This document shows, piece by piece, positions 6,387 through 14,006 of a stretch of DNA of 14,630 nt (position 1 is the first letter of the stretch; each line of letters opens with the position of its first letter). Source of the stretch: Dehalococcoidia bacterium UBA2777 (GTDB lineage: Bacteria > Chloroflexota > Dehalococcoidia > UBA2247 > UBA2777). The stretch spans positions 1 to 14,630 of the forward strand of contig DEIJ01000040.1 of the NCBI GenBank assembly GCA_002352365.1, given 5' to 3'. The notes under the pieces are model-generated. The model did no database searches. It saw only the letters and a list, made by a program, of their open reading frames with translations, and had not been told where the DNA came from. The position numbers and the translations under genes are program-made.

Positions 6387-6887
6387 TTAAATCTCAAACT
6401 TCCAGGCGCACCACACCTCCGCAGGATGAGGGTCGGGGGGACATACTAGGCAAGAGACTTTTGCTTCAGGAGCGAAGGCTTGGAGCAGGCCAGCAAAACA
6501 GGCTATCCCTACCGGTTTACAGGGGAATTCTCCTCTTCCATCTCGTACCCTCGCTCTCTGAGGAGGGCAATCAGTCATGCGTAACACAACCCCATTATCA
6601 GCTAATCTTTCCACCTCTGGTTTGAAGGACACCCACAGCGGATCAAGTTCAAACACCTTGGCCAGGCCAGAGATACCGCTTTCAGTCACTCCGAAAGTTC
6701 TGGCTACTCTCTTAGCATGTATCGGCATGAATCTTTCCCAAACCTTGGTATCCAATTCAATGGCGGCCTCAAGTCCATACTTCTCCTCTGCAGCCAGAAA
6801 CCACAAGCCATCTAAAGTCAGGGCACTTCGCGAAAGCAGCTCCTGCAATTTCTCCACAGGAATTTTAGCCAAGTGCTGATAAGTCAT
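6387..6887 (-). CDS. DUF6125-like Cys-rich protein
   Basis: A soluble 166-residue protein. Residues 21-65 (SALTLDGLWFLAAEEKYGLE, then a Trp-Glu-Arg and His-Ala-Lys-Arg segment) match my recollection of the DUF6125 family, which carries a [TH]-x-DG-x-WF signature; no biochemical role is known to me. The C-terminal half holds six cysteines: C107 in MTDCPPQ, C123 in EFPCKP, C130, the pair C146-x2-C149 in SCLVCPPDPHP, and C160. Metal, cluster or thiol chemistry is therefore plausible. The start is firm: AGGAGG (complement of 6896-6901) lies 8 nt before ATG 6887. It overlaps the end of the radical-SAM gene by 23 bp, so the two are likely coupled. The same frame continues for 31 codons after the TAA stop, which I treat as chance. 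Confidence 0.8.
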   Translation of the reverse strand: MTYQHLAKIPVEKLQELLSRSALTLDGLWFLAAEEKYGLEAAIELDTKVWERFMPIHAKRVARTFGVTESGISGLAKVFELDPLWVSFKPEVERLADNGVVLRMTDCPPQRARVRDGRGEFPCKPVGIACFAGLLQAFAPEAKVSCLVCPPDPHPAEVWCAWKFEI

Positions 6888-7968
6888 TTTTCCTACCTCC
6901 TGTTTCTGATTTGCCTGTTTGAACTCTCACGGATGAAGCCCCCCTAATCAGCGCGATTTCCTGGTGACAAGTGGGGCAGCGTTTATCTGGGGTGATTTCA
7001 TATCTAGTTAGGCTAAATCCATAACGCTCGATGAGAATCTTGCCGCAACCGGGACAATAGGTGTTTTCGTAAGGGTGTCCAGGCACGTTCCCCACATAAA
7101 CATACTTTAGACCTTCCTCCTTGCCGATATCTTGGGCCTTCTCCAAAGTGCTTACCGGGGTGGGAGAGGGATAAACTTCGTCTCTGAATTTATATGCTGG
7201 ATAATAGGCAGTGACATGCCATGGGGTGACATCTCCCAATTCATTTTTGATCCTTTGGGCGATCCCCTTCAAGCATTCCTGGCTATCATTGATGCCGGGT
7301 ATAACTAAGGTAGTTATCTCCACCCAAACCCCTAGCTCTTTTGCCTTGATAGCATTCCTCCATACCTTGTCTACATCCGCATTACAGAATTCGGCTACAG
7401 TCTCAGCCTCGCCTTTCACATCAATGTTCATGGCGTCCAATCCATGATCTACCAAAAGCTTCAGGGCCGGCAGCGTCATGTAGCCATTGGTGACATAGGT
7501 ATTATAGTATCCTTCTTCCTTGGCCAGGTCAAAAACATCTATAGCATATTCCATCAGCAAAGTGGGTTCATTAAACGAGAGGCTGGTTCCTTGACAATTG
7601 CACCTTTGCACCATTTCTATGAATGTTATCGGGCTTATATACTTGCCTCTGCCAATCTTCTGCGGCGACTTCGAGATATCATGATTCTGGCACCAAGGGC
7701 AGGTGAAATTGCATGACCAGCTTCCCGCTGTTAATGCTCTGCTTCCTGGCCAGAAATGGAAAAACGGCTTCTTTTCAATAGGATTTACGCTCAGAGAGGA
7801 GATGTCACCATATTCCAAGGTGTAGAGTTTTCCCCCAATGTTTTTCCTGGTTTGGCAAAATCCCAATTTACCCGGAGGTATTTCACAATTTCTTTCACAG
7901 GTATTGCATCTGAGTTTTCCGTCAACTTGTTCATGCAATAATGCTTGCCGGATTATTTTTTCATTCAT
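6865..7968 (-). CDS. amrS: AmmeMemoRadiSam system radical SAM enzyme
   Basis: Radical S-adenosylmethionine enzyme of the AmrS type, usually associated with AMMECR1 and MEMO1 homologues; its substrate is not established to my knowledge. The radical-SAM cluster motif is clear: SCNFTCPWCQN (C86-x3-C90-x2-C93). Upstream is the family's N-terminal Cys set, CNTCERNCEIPPGKLGFCQT (C21, C24, C28, C38). SFNEPTL at 131-137 and DVKGE near 183 fit the radical-SAM barrel. The C terminus has a zinc-ribbon-like pair, CPGC (C305, C308) and CPTC (C331, C334). At 367 residues the length is normal. Start ATG 7968 lies 9 bp after the DUF89 stop; its ribosome site is weak, so coupling is likely. No AMMECR1 or MEMO1 gene is in the window. 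Confidence 0.9.
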   Translation of the reverse strand: MNEKIIRQALLHEQVDGKLRCNTCERNCEIPPGKLGFCQTRKNIGGKLYTLEYGDISSLSVNPIEKKPFFHFWPGSRALTAGSWSCNFTCPWCQNHDISKSPQKIGRGKYISPITFIEMVQRCNCQGTSLSFNEPTLLMEYAIDVFDLAKEEGYYNTYVTNGYMTLPALKLLVDHGLDAMNIDVKGEAETVAEFCNADVDKVWRNAIKAKELGVWVEITTLVIPGINDSQECLKGIAQRIKNELGDVTPWHVTAYYPAYKFRDEVYPSPTPVSTLEKAQDIGKEEGLKYVYVGNVPGHPYENTYCPGCGKILIERYGFSLTRYEITPDKRCPTCHQEIALIRGASSVRVQTGKSETGGRKNDLSALG

Positions 7969-7977
7969 TGCCCAAGT

Positions 7978-8817
7978 TTAGGGAAGCATGGCCACATAGC
8001 TTCCTAAAGGAACATCTAATGAATTGGCTACAGGCTTGCACTTAGCCATGAAGATAAAGAATATTTTGCCACAAATAGATATTTCAGATAGAGTTTCGTA
8101 ATGACCCATCCCCTTGGCTAATACTAAATTGGCTTGCTCGAACTCTCGCTTAAATTCATCAGAAGCTAAACAAAAATCTATCCCTACACTATCTGAGCCG
8201 GTAGTTATAACATTTTTTATTTCTACTTTGGCCCGGCGCAGATCTTCCCGGGTGATATCATTTTGAATTGGTGAGCCCTTAACTACATAGATAACTTGAC
8301 TGAACTTTTCTATTTCGGTAATAAGCGGGAGATCGAAGAATATCTCACCAGCATTATCTGCCAAATATAGCACCTTGGCTACTTTCCCTGTTTGGAGAAT
8401 GTTTAGCACCTTGCTGGTATCGTCTATGGCGAACTCGACCCCTCTGTTGGCGTCTTGGCCAACCTCTGCCAGAGTGCGAAAGAAATCTATGGCATTCCCC
8501 AAGGCTGAGAGCCGAAGATCGGAGTAAAAATCCGGTAGATAATTACCTTTCACTTGGTCATATATTTTCCTGGCCATCATTATCTCCTCGCCTTTCACCC
8601 CCTTATACGGATCTTCATTCCCACTCACCTCCCTTATAGCTCGCTGAACTTCACTACCCAAGTCGGCGGGCACCCTATGAGGTGAGAAGCCCTCCTTAAG
8701 CACCTTCATCCCCCTTCGAATAGCTGCTGCTCTAATCTCCTCATCGGTGGTAGCTAATCTGGCTGTCTGGTAAACTAACTTTTGTAGACATTGGTAGCAG
8801 TCTCGAGAGACCTTCAT
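7978..8817 (-). CDS. DUF89/ARMT1-like metal-dependent phosphatase family protein
   Basis: Member of the DUF89 family, metal-dependent phosphatases proposed to remove damaged phosphometabolites. The frame is open further upstream to 8991, but the family signature begins MKVSRDCYQC, so ATG 8817 is chosen; the longer version would overlap the divergent promoter and the next gene. In this 279-residue form the metal-site motif LADNAGEIFFD (D154-N155) and the second-site motif GSPIQNDITRED (N186-D187) are intact, as is KGMGHYET near 235. CYQC (C7, C10) marks the prokaryotic subfamily. KCKPVA at 259 is also conserved in my recollection. It is first in the - strand operon with amrS and the DUF6125-like gene. 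A weak promoter (TTGGCC, 18 bp, TAAAAT read on the - strand) lies immediately upstream and would give a very short leader. Confidence 0.85.
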   Translation of the reverse strand: MKVSRDCYQCLQKLVYQTARLATTDEEIRAAAIRRGMKVLKEGFSPHRVPADLGSEVQRAIREVSGNEDPYKGVKGEEIMMARKIYDQVKGNYLPDFYSDLRLSALGNAIDFFRTLAEVGQDANRGVEFAIDDTSKVLNILQTGKVAKVLYLADNAGEIFFDLPLITEIEKFSQVIYVVKGSPIQNDITREDLRRAKVEIKNVITTGSDSVGIDFCLASDEFKREFEQANLVLAKGMGHYETLSEISICGKIFFIFMAKCKPVANSLDVPLGSYVAMLP

Positions 8818-8865
8818 TTCGCTATAACCTATTTTAGTCCTTTTTAGCGTGAGAGGCCAACAATA

Positions 8866-8895
8866 TTGACGGGAGCTGGCTCCAATGGCTAAAAT
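8866..8895 (+). promoter_or_regulatory. Sigma-70-type promoter for greA block with palindrome in the spacer
   Basis: TTGACG (8866-8871) and TAAAAT (8890-8895) are separated by 18 bp, each close to consensus, giving an expected start near 8902 and a leader of about 72 nt before greA. The spacer contains the inverted repeat GGAGC-TG-GCTCC (8872-8883), which could be an operator. The region also separates the divergent DUF89 operon. Confidence 0.5.
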
Positions 8896-8973
8896 AGACT
8901 TGTCGACTAAATCGGCTTTTCTACCCAGCGAGAATGGCATATTACTCGCTAGGTGGTTTAGGCGGGGAGGAAG

Positions 8974-9798
8974 ATGGATAAGCGAAAGCAAGGCATGGGC
9001 CTAGAGGAGGCGGCACTTTCTTTTTTAGCCTGCTTATCACCTGAAGAAAGAGGGGGGAATCAGCAAGAGATTAACAAATTTGTTTTGTGGTATGGGAGGG
9101 AGCGACTCATTGCTGAGCTTACTGCTCCTGAGATAGCAAGCTATGCCGAGTGGATGGCCACATCAGTAGCTGATGTGGCCAAGAAACTTACCCCAATAAG
9201 AGCCTTTTTAGCCTATGCCCAAAAAGAGGGGTGGATCAAGACCAACCTTACTGTTCACCTCAGGGTGAAAAAGGGATTGCCTAAGGCAGTCCCTCCGGCT
9301 AAACAACGGCGGGGCAAACCGCTCGTCTTAACTTCATCCGGTTACGCCCGGTTAGAAGTGAAGCTTGGTGCCCTGAAAAAGGAGCGCCCTCACCTTGCTG
9401 AGGAGTTGCGTCAAGCTGCTGCCGACAAGGACTTTCGGGAGAATGCCCCACTGGAGGCGGCTAGAGAGCATAGGGAACAGGTAGAATCTCGGATTGGGGA
9501 AATCGAAACTGCTTTAAAGGCAGCAGAGGTGATTTCGGAAGGGCAAGAAGATACTTTAGAGATAGGACTTAGTAGCACAGTGGTGCTGCGTGATCTTAGC
9601 TCTGAGGAGCAGTTGAGCTATACCTTGGTCGATCCTTACCAATCCGATCCGACACGAGGCAAACTCTCTATTGCCTCACCTATAGGCAAAGCGCTGTTGC
9701 ATCGGAAGGAGGGTGAAGTGGTCGAGATCGCTGTACCTTCCGGTAAATTGCGCTATCAGATTGAGCGGGTCGAGTGCCAAGCGTTTAAAAGCAAATAA
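8974..9798 (+). CDS. greA: Transcription elongation factor GreA with N-terminal recombinase core-binding-like domain
   Basis: The protein rescues backtracked RNA polymerase by stimulating transcript cleavage. At 274 residues it is about 115 longer than ordinary GreA (about 158). Residues 115-190 form the coiled-coil domain, with the tip DKDFRENAPLEAAREH, where D153 and E156 correspond to the acidic pair of E. coli GreA (D41, E44). The FKBP-like C-terminal domain ends LSIASPIGKALL and GEVVEIAVPSGKLRYQIERV. Residues 11-95 instead resemble the SAM-like core-binding domain of XerC/D tyrosine recombinases: FLACLSPEERGGNQQEINKF, then WY, LTAPEIASYAEW, and the IRAFLAYAQKEGW helix. No recombinase catalytic domain is present. 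The start is supported by GGGGAGGAAG directly before ATG 8974. Related fusions may occur in Dehalococcoidia, from memory and not verified here. Confidence 0.9.
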   Translation: MDKRKQGMGLEEAALSFLACLSPEERGGNQQEINKFVLWYGRERLIAELTAPEIASYAEWMATSVADVAKKLTPIRAFLAYAQKEGWIKTNLTVHLRVKKGLPKAVPPAKQRRGKPLVLTSSGYARLEVKLGALKKERPHLAEELRQAAADKDFRENAPLEAAREHREQVESRIGEIETALKAAEVISEGQEDTLEIGLSSTVVLRDLSSEEQLSYTLVDPYQSDPTRGKLSIASPIGKALLHRKEGEVVEIAVPSGKLRYQIERVECQAFKSK

Positions 9799-9816
9799 TC
9801 TAATGGTGGGTGATGA

Positions 9817-9885
9817 ATGGCTCATAGACCACAACTTAAGGGTGTAAAGAGAACCAGAGGAAAACATAGCAAGAAAAAGAAGTAA
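9817..9885 (+). CDS. 22-residue very basic micro-ORF
   Basis: The ORF encodes a protein beginning MAHRPQLKGVKRTRGKHS and ending in four lysines: twelve of 22 residues are Lys, Arg or His and none is acidic. It has a GGTGGGTGATG site just before ATG 9817 and its own TAA, and fills the gap between greA (stop 9798) and purD (9900), so it would be in the same transcript. The pattern KRTRGK plus a lysine tail recalls the tiny ribosomal protein bTHX (Thx) of Thermus and Bacteroidetes, but the likeness is short and could be compositional. Translation is plausible, not shown. It could alternatively be a leader peptide for purD or unused sequence. Confidence 0.45.
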   Translation: MAHRPQLKGVKRTRGKHSKKKK

Positions 9886-9890
9886 GGTGG
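9884..9890 (+). promoter_or_regulatory. Ribosome binding site supporting a TTG start of purD
   Basis: AAGGTGG overlaps the micro-ORF stop and lies 9 nt before TTG 9900. The TTG gives the family N terminus M-R-V-M-V-I-G-G-G. Starting at GTG 9906 or ATG 9909 would shorten the first beta strand. Confidence 0.5.
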
Positions 9891-9899
9891 CGAGAGGCA

Positions 9900-11156
9900 T
9901 TGAGGGTGATGGTTATTGGGGGAGGAGCTCGGGAGCATGCCTTGGTATGGAAGCTTATCCAAAGCCCAAAGGTGGCTGAGGTCTATGTTGCTCCAGGAAA
10001 TGGTGGTATAGAGCTTATTGCCCACAATCTGGCAATCTCCCCGGTGAATATCGAAGCCCTCGCCGAAGCGGCTCGGCAATATAAAATCGATTTGACCGTT
10101 GTGGGCCCTGAGATGCCTCTGACTTTAGGGATAGTCGACCTGTTTCAAAGCCGAGGGCTGGCTATTTTTGGCCCAAGGGGAGCGGCAGCACTAATTGAGT
10201 CCAGCAAGGTCTTTGCTAAAGAGCTAATGCAAAAATATGGTCTCCCCAGTGCCCGGGGGCGGGTATTCACCTCTAGCGCTGCTGCTAAAGAATATATTCA
10301 ATCTCAGCCGCCGCCAATAGTTATTAAGGCAGATGGGCTGGCAGCCGGGAAAGGAACTATAGTGGCTACTTCTCGAAAACAAGCCACTGAGGCGGTAGCT
10401 GAAATAATGGAAAGGCAAATCTTTGGCTCTGCTGGCGATAAGGTGATTATTGACGAATACTTGAGCGGCAGGGAAGTGAGCTTGCTCGCCTTCACCGACG
10501 GCAAAACTGTTGCCGGGATGGTGCCGGTTTGTGATTATAAACGAGCCTTCGATGGGGATGTTGGCCCAAATACTGGTGGCATGGGAAGCTATAGCCCCCC
10601 AGGCTTTTTTGGTCCCCATCAAATAGAGTTGGCAAGAAAGAATATACTCAAGCCCGCAGTATCAGCCATGGCTCAGGAGGGGGAACCATACCAAGGAGTG
10701 CTTTATGCTGGACTTATGCTCACCCCAAATGGGGTGAAGACGTTAGAATTCAATGCTCGATTTGGTGATCCTGAAACCCAAGTTGCTCTTCCCCGCCTCA
10801 AGACTGACTTGGTAGACATCTTGATGGCAGCAATTGATGGCACACTTGATCAAATGGAAATTCTGTGGAGCGAGGAATGTTTTGTGGGGGTGGTGATAGC
10901 CTCTGCTGGTTACCCTGGCGACTACAAAACGGGCTTCCCGATTACTGGTCTGGATAGGTTAGATAAAGAGATCACCGTCTTTCATGCCGGGACTAAGGCT
11001 CAAGGAGGGAAGATATATACCGATGGAGGGAGGGTGCTCACCGTAGTAGCTGGGGGGAAGACAATTGCTGAGGCAAGAGCTAAAGTTTACTCCCAACTTT
11101 CTGCCATCCGCTTTGAGGGTGGCTATTACCGGCAGGACATTGCTCAACAGGGATAA
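9900..11156 (+). CDS. purD: Phosphoribosylamine--glycine ligase (GAR synthetase)
   Basis: Second step of de novo purine synthesis: ATP-dependent joining of glycine to phosphoribosylamine; cytoplasmic. The N domain starts RVMVIGGGAREHALVWKL, the family signature. The ATP-grasp domain shows IKADGLAAGKG (142-152), GPNTGGMGSYSP (222-233) and EFNARFGDPETQ (283-294), which carry the nucleotide and magnesium contacts. At 418 residues it has the usual length, with the C domain ending in FEGGYYRQDIA. No truncation is seen. The start is a TTG; see the ribosome site entry. It stands between greA plus the micro-ORF and the Sua5 gene (9-bp gap), so it is probably expressed from the greA promoter region. 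Confidence 0.95.
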   Translation: MRVMVIGGGAREHALVWKLIQSPKVAEVYVAPGNGGIELIAHNLAISPVNIEALAEAARQYKIDLTVVGPEMPLTLGIVDLFQSRGLAIFGPRGAAALIESSKVFAKELMQKYGLPSARGRVFTSSAAAKEYIQSQPPPIVIKADGLAAGKGTIVATSRKQATEAVAEIMERQIFGSAGDKVIIDEYLSGREVSLLAFTDGKTVAGMVPVCDYKRAFDGDVGPNTGGMGSYSPPGFFGPHQIELARKNILKPAVSAMAQEGEPYQGVLYAGLMLTPNGVKTLEFNARFGDPETQVALPRLKTDLVDILMAAIDGTLDQMEILWSEECFVGVVIASAGYPGDYKTGFPITGLDRLDKEITVFHAGTKAQGGKIYTDGGRVLTVVAGGKTIAEARAKVYSQLSAIRFEGGYYRQDIAQQG

Positions 11157-11165
11157 AGTAAGTAA

Positions 11166-12182
11166 ATGTTGAAGCTGTTGACACAAGTGATAAAGGTTCA
11201 TCCTCAAAAGCCTGAAAAAGAGGTTATGGCTAAGGCAGCCGAGGTCATAATGAGGGGAGGGCTGGTTGCTTTCCCCACCGAAACAGTCTACGGCTTGGGG
11301 GCAGATGCCTTAAACCCCAGAGCCGTGGAAAGAATCTTCCAGGCTAAAGGAAGACCTGCTGATAACCCGATAATAGTTCACCTAGGTGACTTGAAGCAGC
11401 TAGAAATCCTAACCAACTATGTTTCCCCCCGGGCTTCCGAAGTTATGAAAAGATTTTGGCCTGGCCCGCTGACGCTGATTTATCCCCGTTCGGAGAAAGT
11501 TCCTCCGGTGGTCACGGGAGGGCAAGATACCGTCGCCGTCAGGATGCCAAGGGGTAAGGTAGCCTTAGCGCTGATTCGGGCATTGGGGAGGCCCATCGCT
11601 GCTCCCAGTGCTAACCTCTCAGGGCGCCCTAGTGGTACCACAGCGAGGCATGTCTTTTATGACCTTAATGGGGAGATTGATCTTATTTTGGATGCTGGTC
11701 CAGTGGAGGTAGGGGTTGAATCTACCGTATTAGATCTATCTACCCAGCCACCGACTATACTCAGACCAGGGGCAATCACCACGGAGGAATTGAGGGGGAC
11801 TATTGGCGAAGTTGCACTGGGTAAACAATGTCAGCCAGTGACACGCTCCCCAGGCACTCGCTATCGGCATTATAGTCCTAAAGCAGAGGTCAGTTTAGTT
11901 AAACAAAATGCCTGGTATGAGATTGGCAAACTTATTGACCAATATATAGCTATGGGTAAGAAGATAGGCCTAATTACCCGCTTATACTATCCCCACTTCG
12001 ATAGCAGTCGGGTCATTATTAAAGTTATGCCCCGAGGTCTTGGAGAATATGCTAAGGAAATGTTTGCCGCTCTTCGAGAATTGGATGAGGAGGGGGTGGA
12101 CTGCATCATCGTAGAGGAGGTCGAACAAAAGGGGATTGGGGTAGCCATAATGGATCGGTTGCTGCGGGCTGCCGCTCACTAG
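11166..12182 (+). CDS. L-threonylcarbamoyladenylate synthase, long Sua5 form
   Basis: First enzyme of tRNA t6A modification: makes threonylcarbamoyl-AMP from threonine, bicarbonate and ATP. The YrdC domain covers about residues 17-210: VAFPTETVYGLGADAL (34-49), QAKGRPADNPIIVHL (59-73) and APSANLSGRPSGT (146-158). The linker SPGTRYRHYSPKAEV (228-242) and a C-terminal Rossmann-like domain ending GIGVAIMDRLLRAA show that it is the long Sua5 type, not the short TsaC. The 338 residues match Sua5. The upstream ribosome site is weak (TAAAGTAAGTAA), so translation may be coupled to purD, 9 bp upstream. It lies inside a purine operon, with purE 10 bp downstream. Partners TsaB, TsaD and TsaE are not in the window. 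Confidence 0.92.
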   Translation: MLKLLTQVIKVHPQKPEKEVMAKAAEVIMRGGLVAFPTETVYGLGADALNPRAVERIFQAKGRPADNPIIVHLGDLKQLEILTNYVSPRASEVMKRFWPGPLTLIYPRSEKVPPVVTGGQDTVAVRMPRGKVALALIRALGRPIAAPSANLSGRPSGTTARHVFYDLNGEIDLILDAGPVEVGVESTVLDLSTQPPTILRPGAITTEELRGTIGEVALGKQCQPVTRSPGTRYRHYSPKAEVSLVKQNAWYEIGKLIDQYIAMGKKIGLITRLYYPHFDSSRVIIKVMPRGLGEYAKEMFAALRELDEEGVDCIIVEEVEQKGIGVAIMDRLLRAAAH

Positions 12183-12192
12183 GAGCTTTTAT

Positions 12193-12645
12193 ATGCCGCT
12201 AGTTGGCGTAATTATGGGCAGTAAGTCAGATAGGGAGCTTATGCAGCCAACACTGGATGTGCTGGCAGAACTTGGCATCGAATATGAGGTTGAGGTTATC
12301 TCAGCACATCGCACCCCGGAGAAGGCGCGAGAATATGGGCTCGGGGCGAGAGACCGGGGGATTGAAGTTATCATCGCTGGGGCAGGAAAGGCCGCTCATC
12401 TTCCTGGGGTTTTAGCCAGTTGGACTACCTTGCCAGTTATCGGTGTTCCCCTGGCGATAGGTGAATTTAGAGGAATTGATGCTCTTCTGTCTATAGTTCA
12501 GATGCCCAAAGGAGTGCCACTGGCTTGTGTTGCCGTTGGTTCGGCGGAGAATGCTGCCTATCTTGCCGCTGAGATTTTGGGATTAAAGTACCAGGAAATC
12601 GGAAAATCTCTACGAGCCTATCGGCAAAGCCTGGCTGAGTCATAA
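12193..12645 (+). CDS. purE: 5-(carboxyamino)imidazole ribonucleotide mutase
   Basis: Converts N5-CAIR to CAIR (step 6 of purine synthesis), or in class II enzymes carboxylates AIR directly. The 150-residue size is normal. MGSKSD (8-13) and ISAHRTPEKA (36-45, with catalytic H39) bind the nucleotide phosphate and act in proton transfer. AGAGKAAHLPGVLAS (62-76) and LSIVQMPKGVPL (99-110) complete the site. purK is not adjacent, so either purK lies elsewhere or this could be a CO2-using class II PurE; the visible motifs fit class I better. It is 10 bp after the Sua5 gene and 60 bp before purB, in the same direction. Confidence 0.94.
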   Translation: MPLVGVIMGSKSDRELMQPTLDVLAELGIEYEVEVISAHRTPEKAREYGLGARDRGIEVIIAGAGKAAHLPGVLASWTTLPVIGVPLAIGEFRGIDALLSIVQMPKGVPLACVAVGSAENAAYLAAEILGLKYQEIGKSLRAYRQSLAES

Positions 12646-12705
12646 GCTCCACATCGGCCGTTAGAGATGTAGTGCAGGTCTTTGCGGTAAGGGGGAAGGT
12701 AAAAG

Positions 12706-13998
12706 GTGATTGAGCGTTACTCTAGGCCACAGATGAAAAAAGTCTGGTCGGAGCAGAATAAATTCGATAAGTGGCTTCAGGTGGAGATTGCAGTATGCAG
12801 AGCCTGGGCCAAGTACGGGGCTATTCCTGGAGAAGCTATCCCCAAAATCGAAAAAGCGCGTTATGACCCCAAGCGCATGGAGGAGATTCTCAAAGTAACT
12901 CACCATGATATGACCGCCTTTTTAGGCTCGGTGGGGGAAAGTCTTGATGCTGAGAGCAGATTTGTCCATCTAGGACTTACCTCCTCCGATGTAATGGACA
13001 CCGCCCTCTCTCTTCAGCTTATGGAAGCAGCCAATATTCTAGCCGAGGATGTAGCTGGGCTAATTGCTACTTTAAGGGAAAAAGCCATCGAGCATAAATC
13101 TACCATCATGATGGGACGCACCCATGGAGTTCATGCTGAACCTACTACCTTGGGGCTTAAGCTCGCCCTTTGGGTCGAGGAAATGAACCGAAATAGCCAC
13201 CGGCTCGCCGAGGCTAAAAAGGTGATTTCGGTGGGCAAAATCTCTGGCGCGGTGGGTACTCATGCCACTATACCTCCTGAGGTTGAGGAGAGTGCCTGTG
13301 CTGAGCTGGGAATTATCCCTGCACCTATATCTAGCCAAATTTTACAGCGCGATCGTCATGCCCAGTTTGTTACTACTCTGGCTATTATCGCTAGCTCAGT
13401 GGAGAAATTCGCCACTGAGATCAGAAGCCTGCAACGCAGCGAGATCATGGAAGTTGAAGAGCCTTTCGAGGCGGGGCAAACCGGCTCCTCTGCCATGCCG
13501 CATAAGCGAAACCCTGAACTCTGTGAACGCATCTGTGGGCTTTCCCGGCTCATCCGCGGACATGCCTTAACTTCCTTAGAGAATATTGCTTTGTGGCACG
13601 AAAGAGATATCAGTCATTCCTCAACTGAGCGTATCATCTTGCCTGATTCTTGCCTGGTGCTTGACTATATCCTGAGCCTATTTACCTACATCATGGCAAA
13701 GCTTCAAATTTACCCCGAACGGATGAAGGAAAACCTTGAGATAACCAAGGGGCTTATCTTCTCCCAAAGGGCTTTGTTGGCACTCATCAATAAAGGATTA
13801 AGCCGAGAGGTTGCCTACGAGCTTATCCAGCGCAATGCGATGAAAGCATGGGGGGAGCGGGTGAGCTTTTTCGATCTTCTCAGTGGCGACCCCGATGTCG
13901 TCAAGCACCTTCCCAAATCTGAGCTTGAGGGGCTATTCGATTATGGCTACTTCCTGCGCCATGTGGACGCCATCTTCGAGCGCCTGGGGCTGGGATAA
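12706..13998 (+). CDS. purB: Adenylosuccinate lyase
   Basis: Cleaves SAICAR to AICAR and adenylosuccinate to AMP, releasing fumarate; a homotetramer of the fumarase/aspartase superfamily. Visible motifs in order: HHDMTAFLGS (66-75), HLGLTSSDVMDTA (88-100), GRTHGVHAEPTTLG (137-150, catalytic His region) and the superfamily signature GSSAMPHKRNP (260-270), whose mobile loop carries the catalytic Ser. At 430 residues it matches the Bacillus/Thermotoga-size form. It begins at GTG 12706, preceded by GGGGGAAGG at good spacing. The 60-bp gap to purE has no obvious terminator. An NTase-like gene starts 8 bp after its stop. Confidence 0.96.
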   Translation: MIERYSRPQMKKVWSEQNKFDKWLQVEIAVCRAWAKYGAIPGEAIPKIEKARYDPKRMEEILKVTHHDMTAFLGSVGESLDAESRFVHLGLTSSDVMDTALSLQLMEAANILAEDVAGLIATLREKAIEHKSTIMMGRTHGVHAEPTTLGLKLALWVEEMNRNSHRLAEAKKVISVGKISGAVGTHATIPPEVEESACAELGIIPAPISSQILQRDRHAQFVTTLAIIASSVEKFATEIRSLQRSEIMEVEEPFEAGQTGSSAMPHKRNPELCERICGLSRLIRGHALTSLENIALWHERDISHSSTERIILPDSCLVLDYILSLFTYIMAKLQIYPERMKENLEITKGLIFSQRALLALINKGLSREVAYELIQRNAMKAWGERVSFFDLLSGDPDVVKHLPKSELEGLFDYGYFLRHVDAIFERLGLG

Positions 13999-14006
13999 AG
14001 AGAAGC

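Noticed and set aside
8818..8991. Longer N terminus of the DUF89 protein, starting at 8991
   Set aside because: The extra 58 residues do not match the family and would cover the divergent promoter and overlap greA; the family start MKVSRDC is at 8817.
11178..11210. TTGACA-like -35 near the start of the Sua5 gene
   Set aside because: It lies inside the coding start with no convincing -10 at 16-18 bp, so it is probably incidental.
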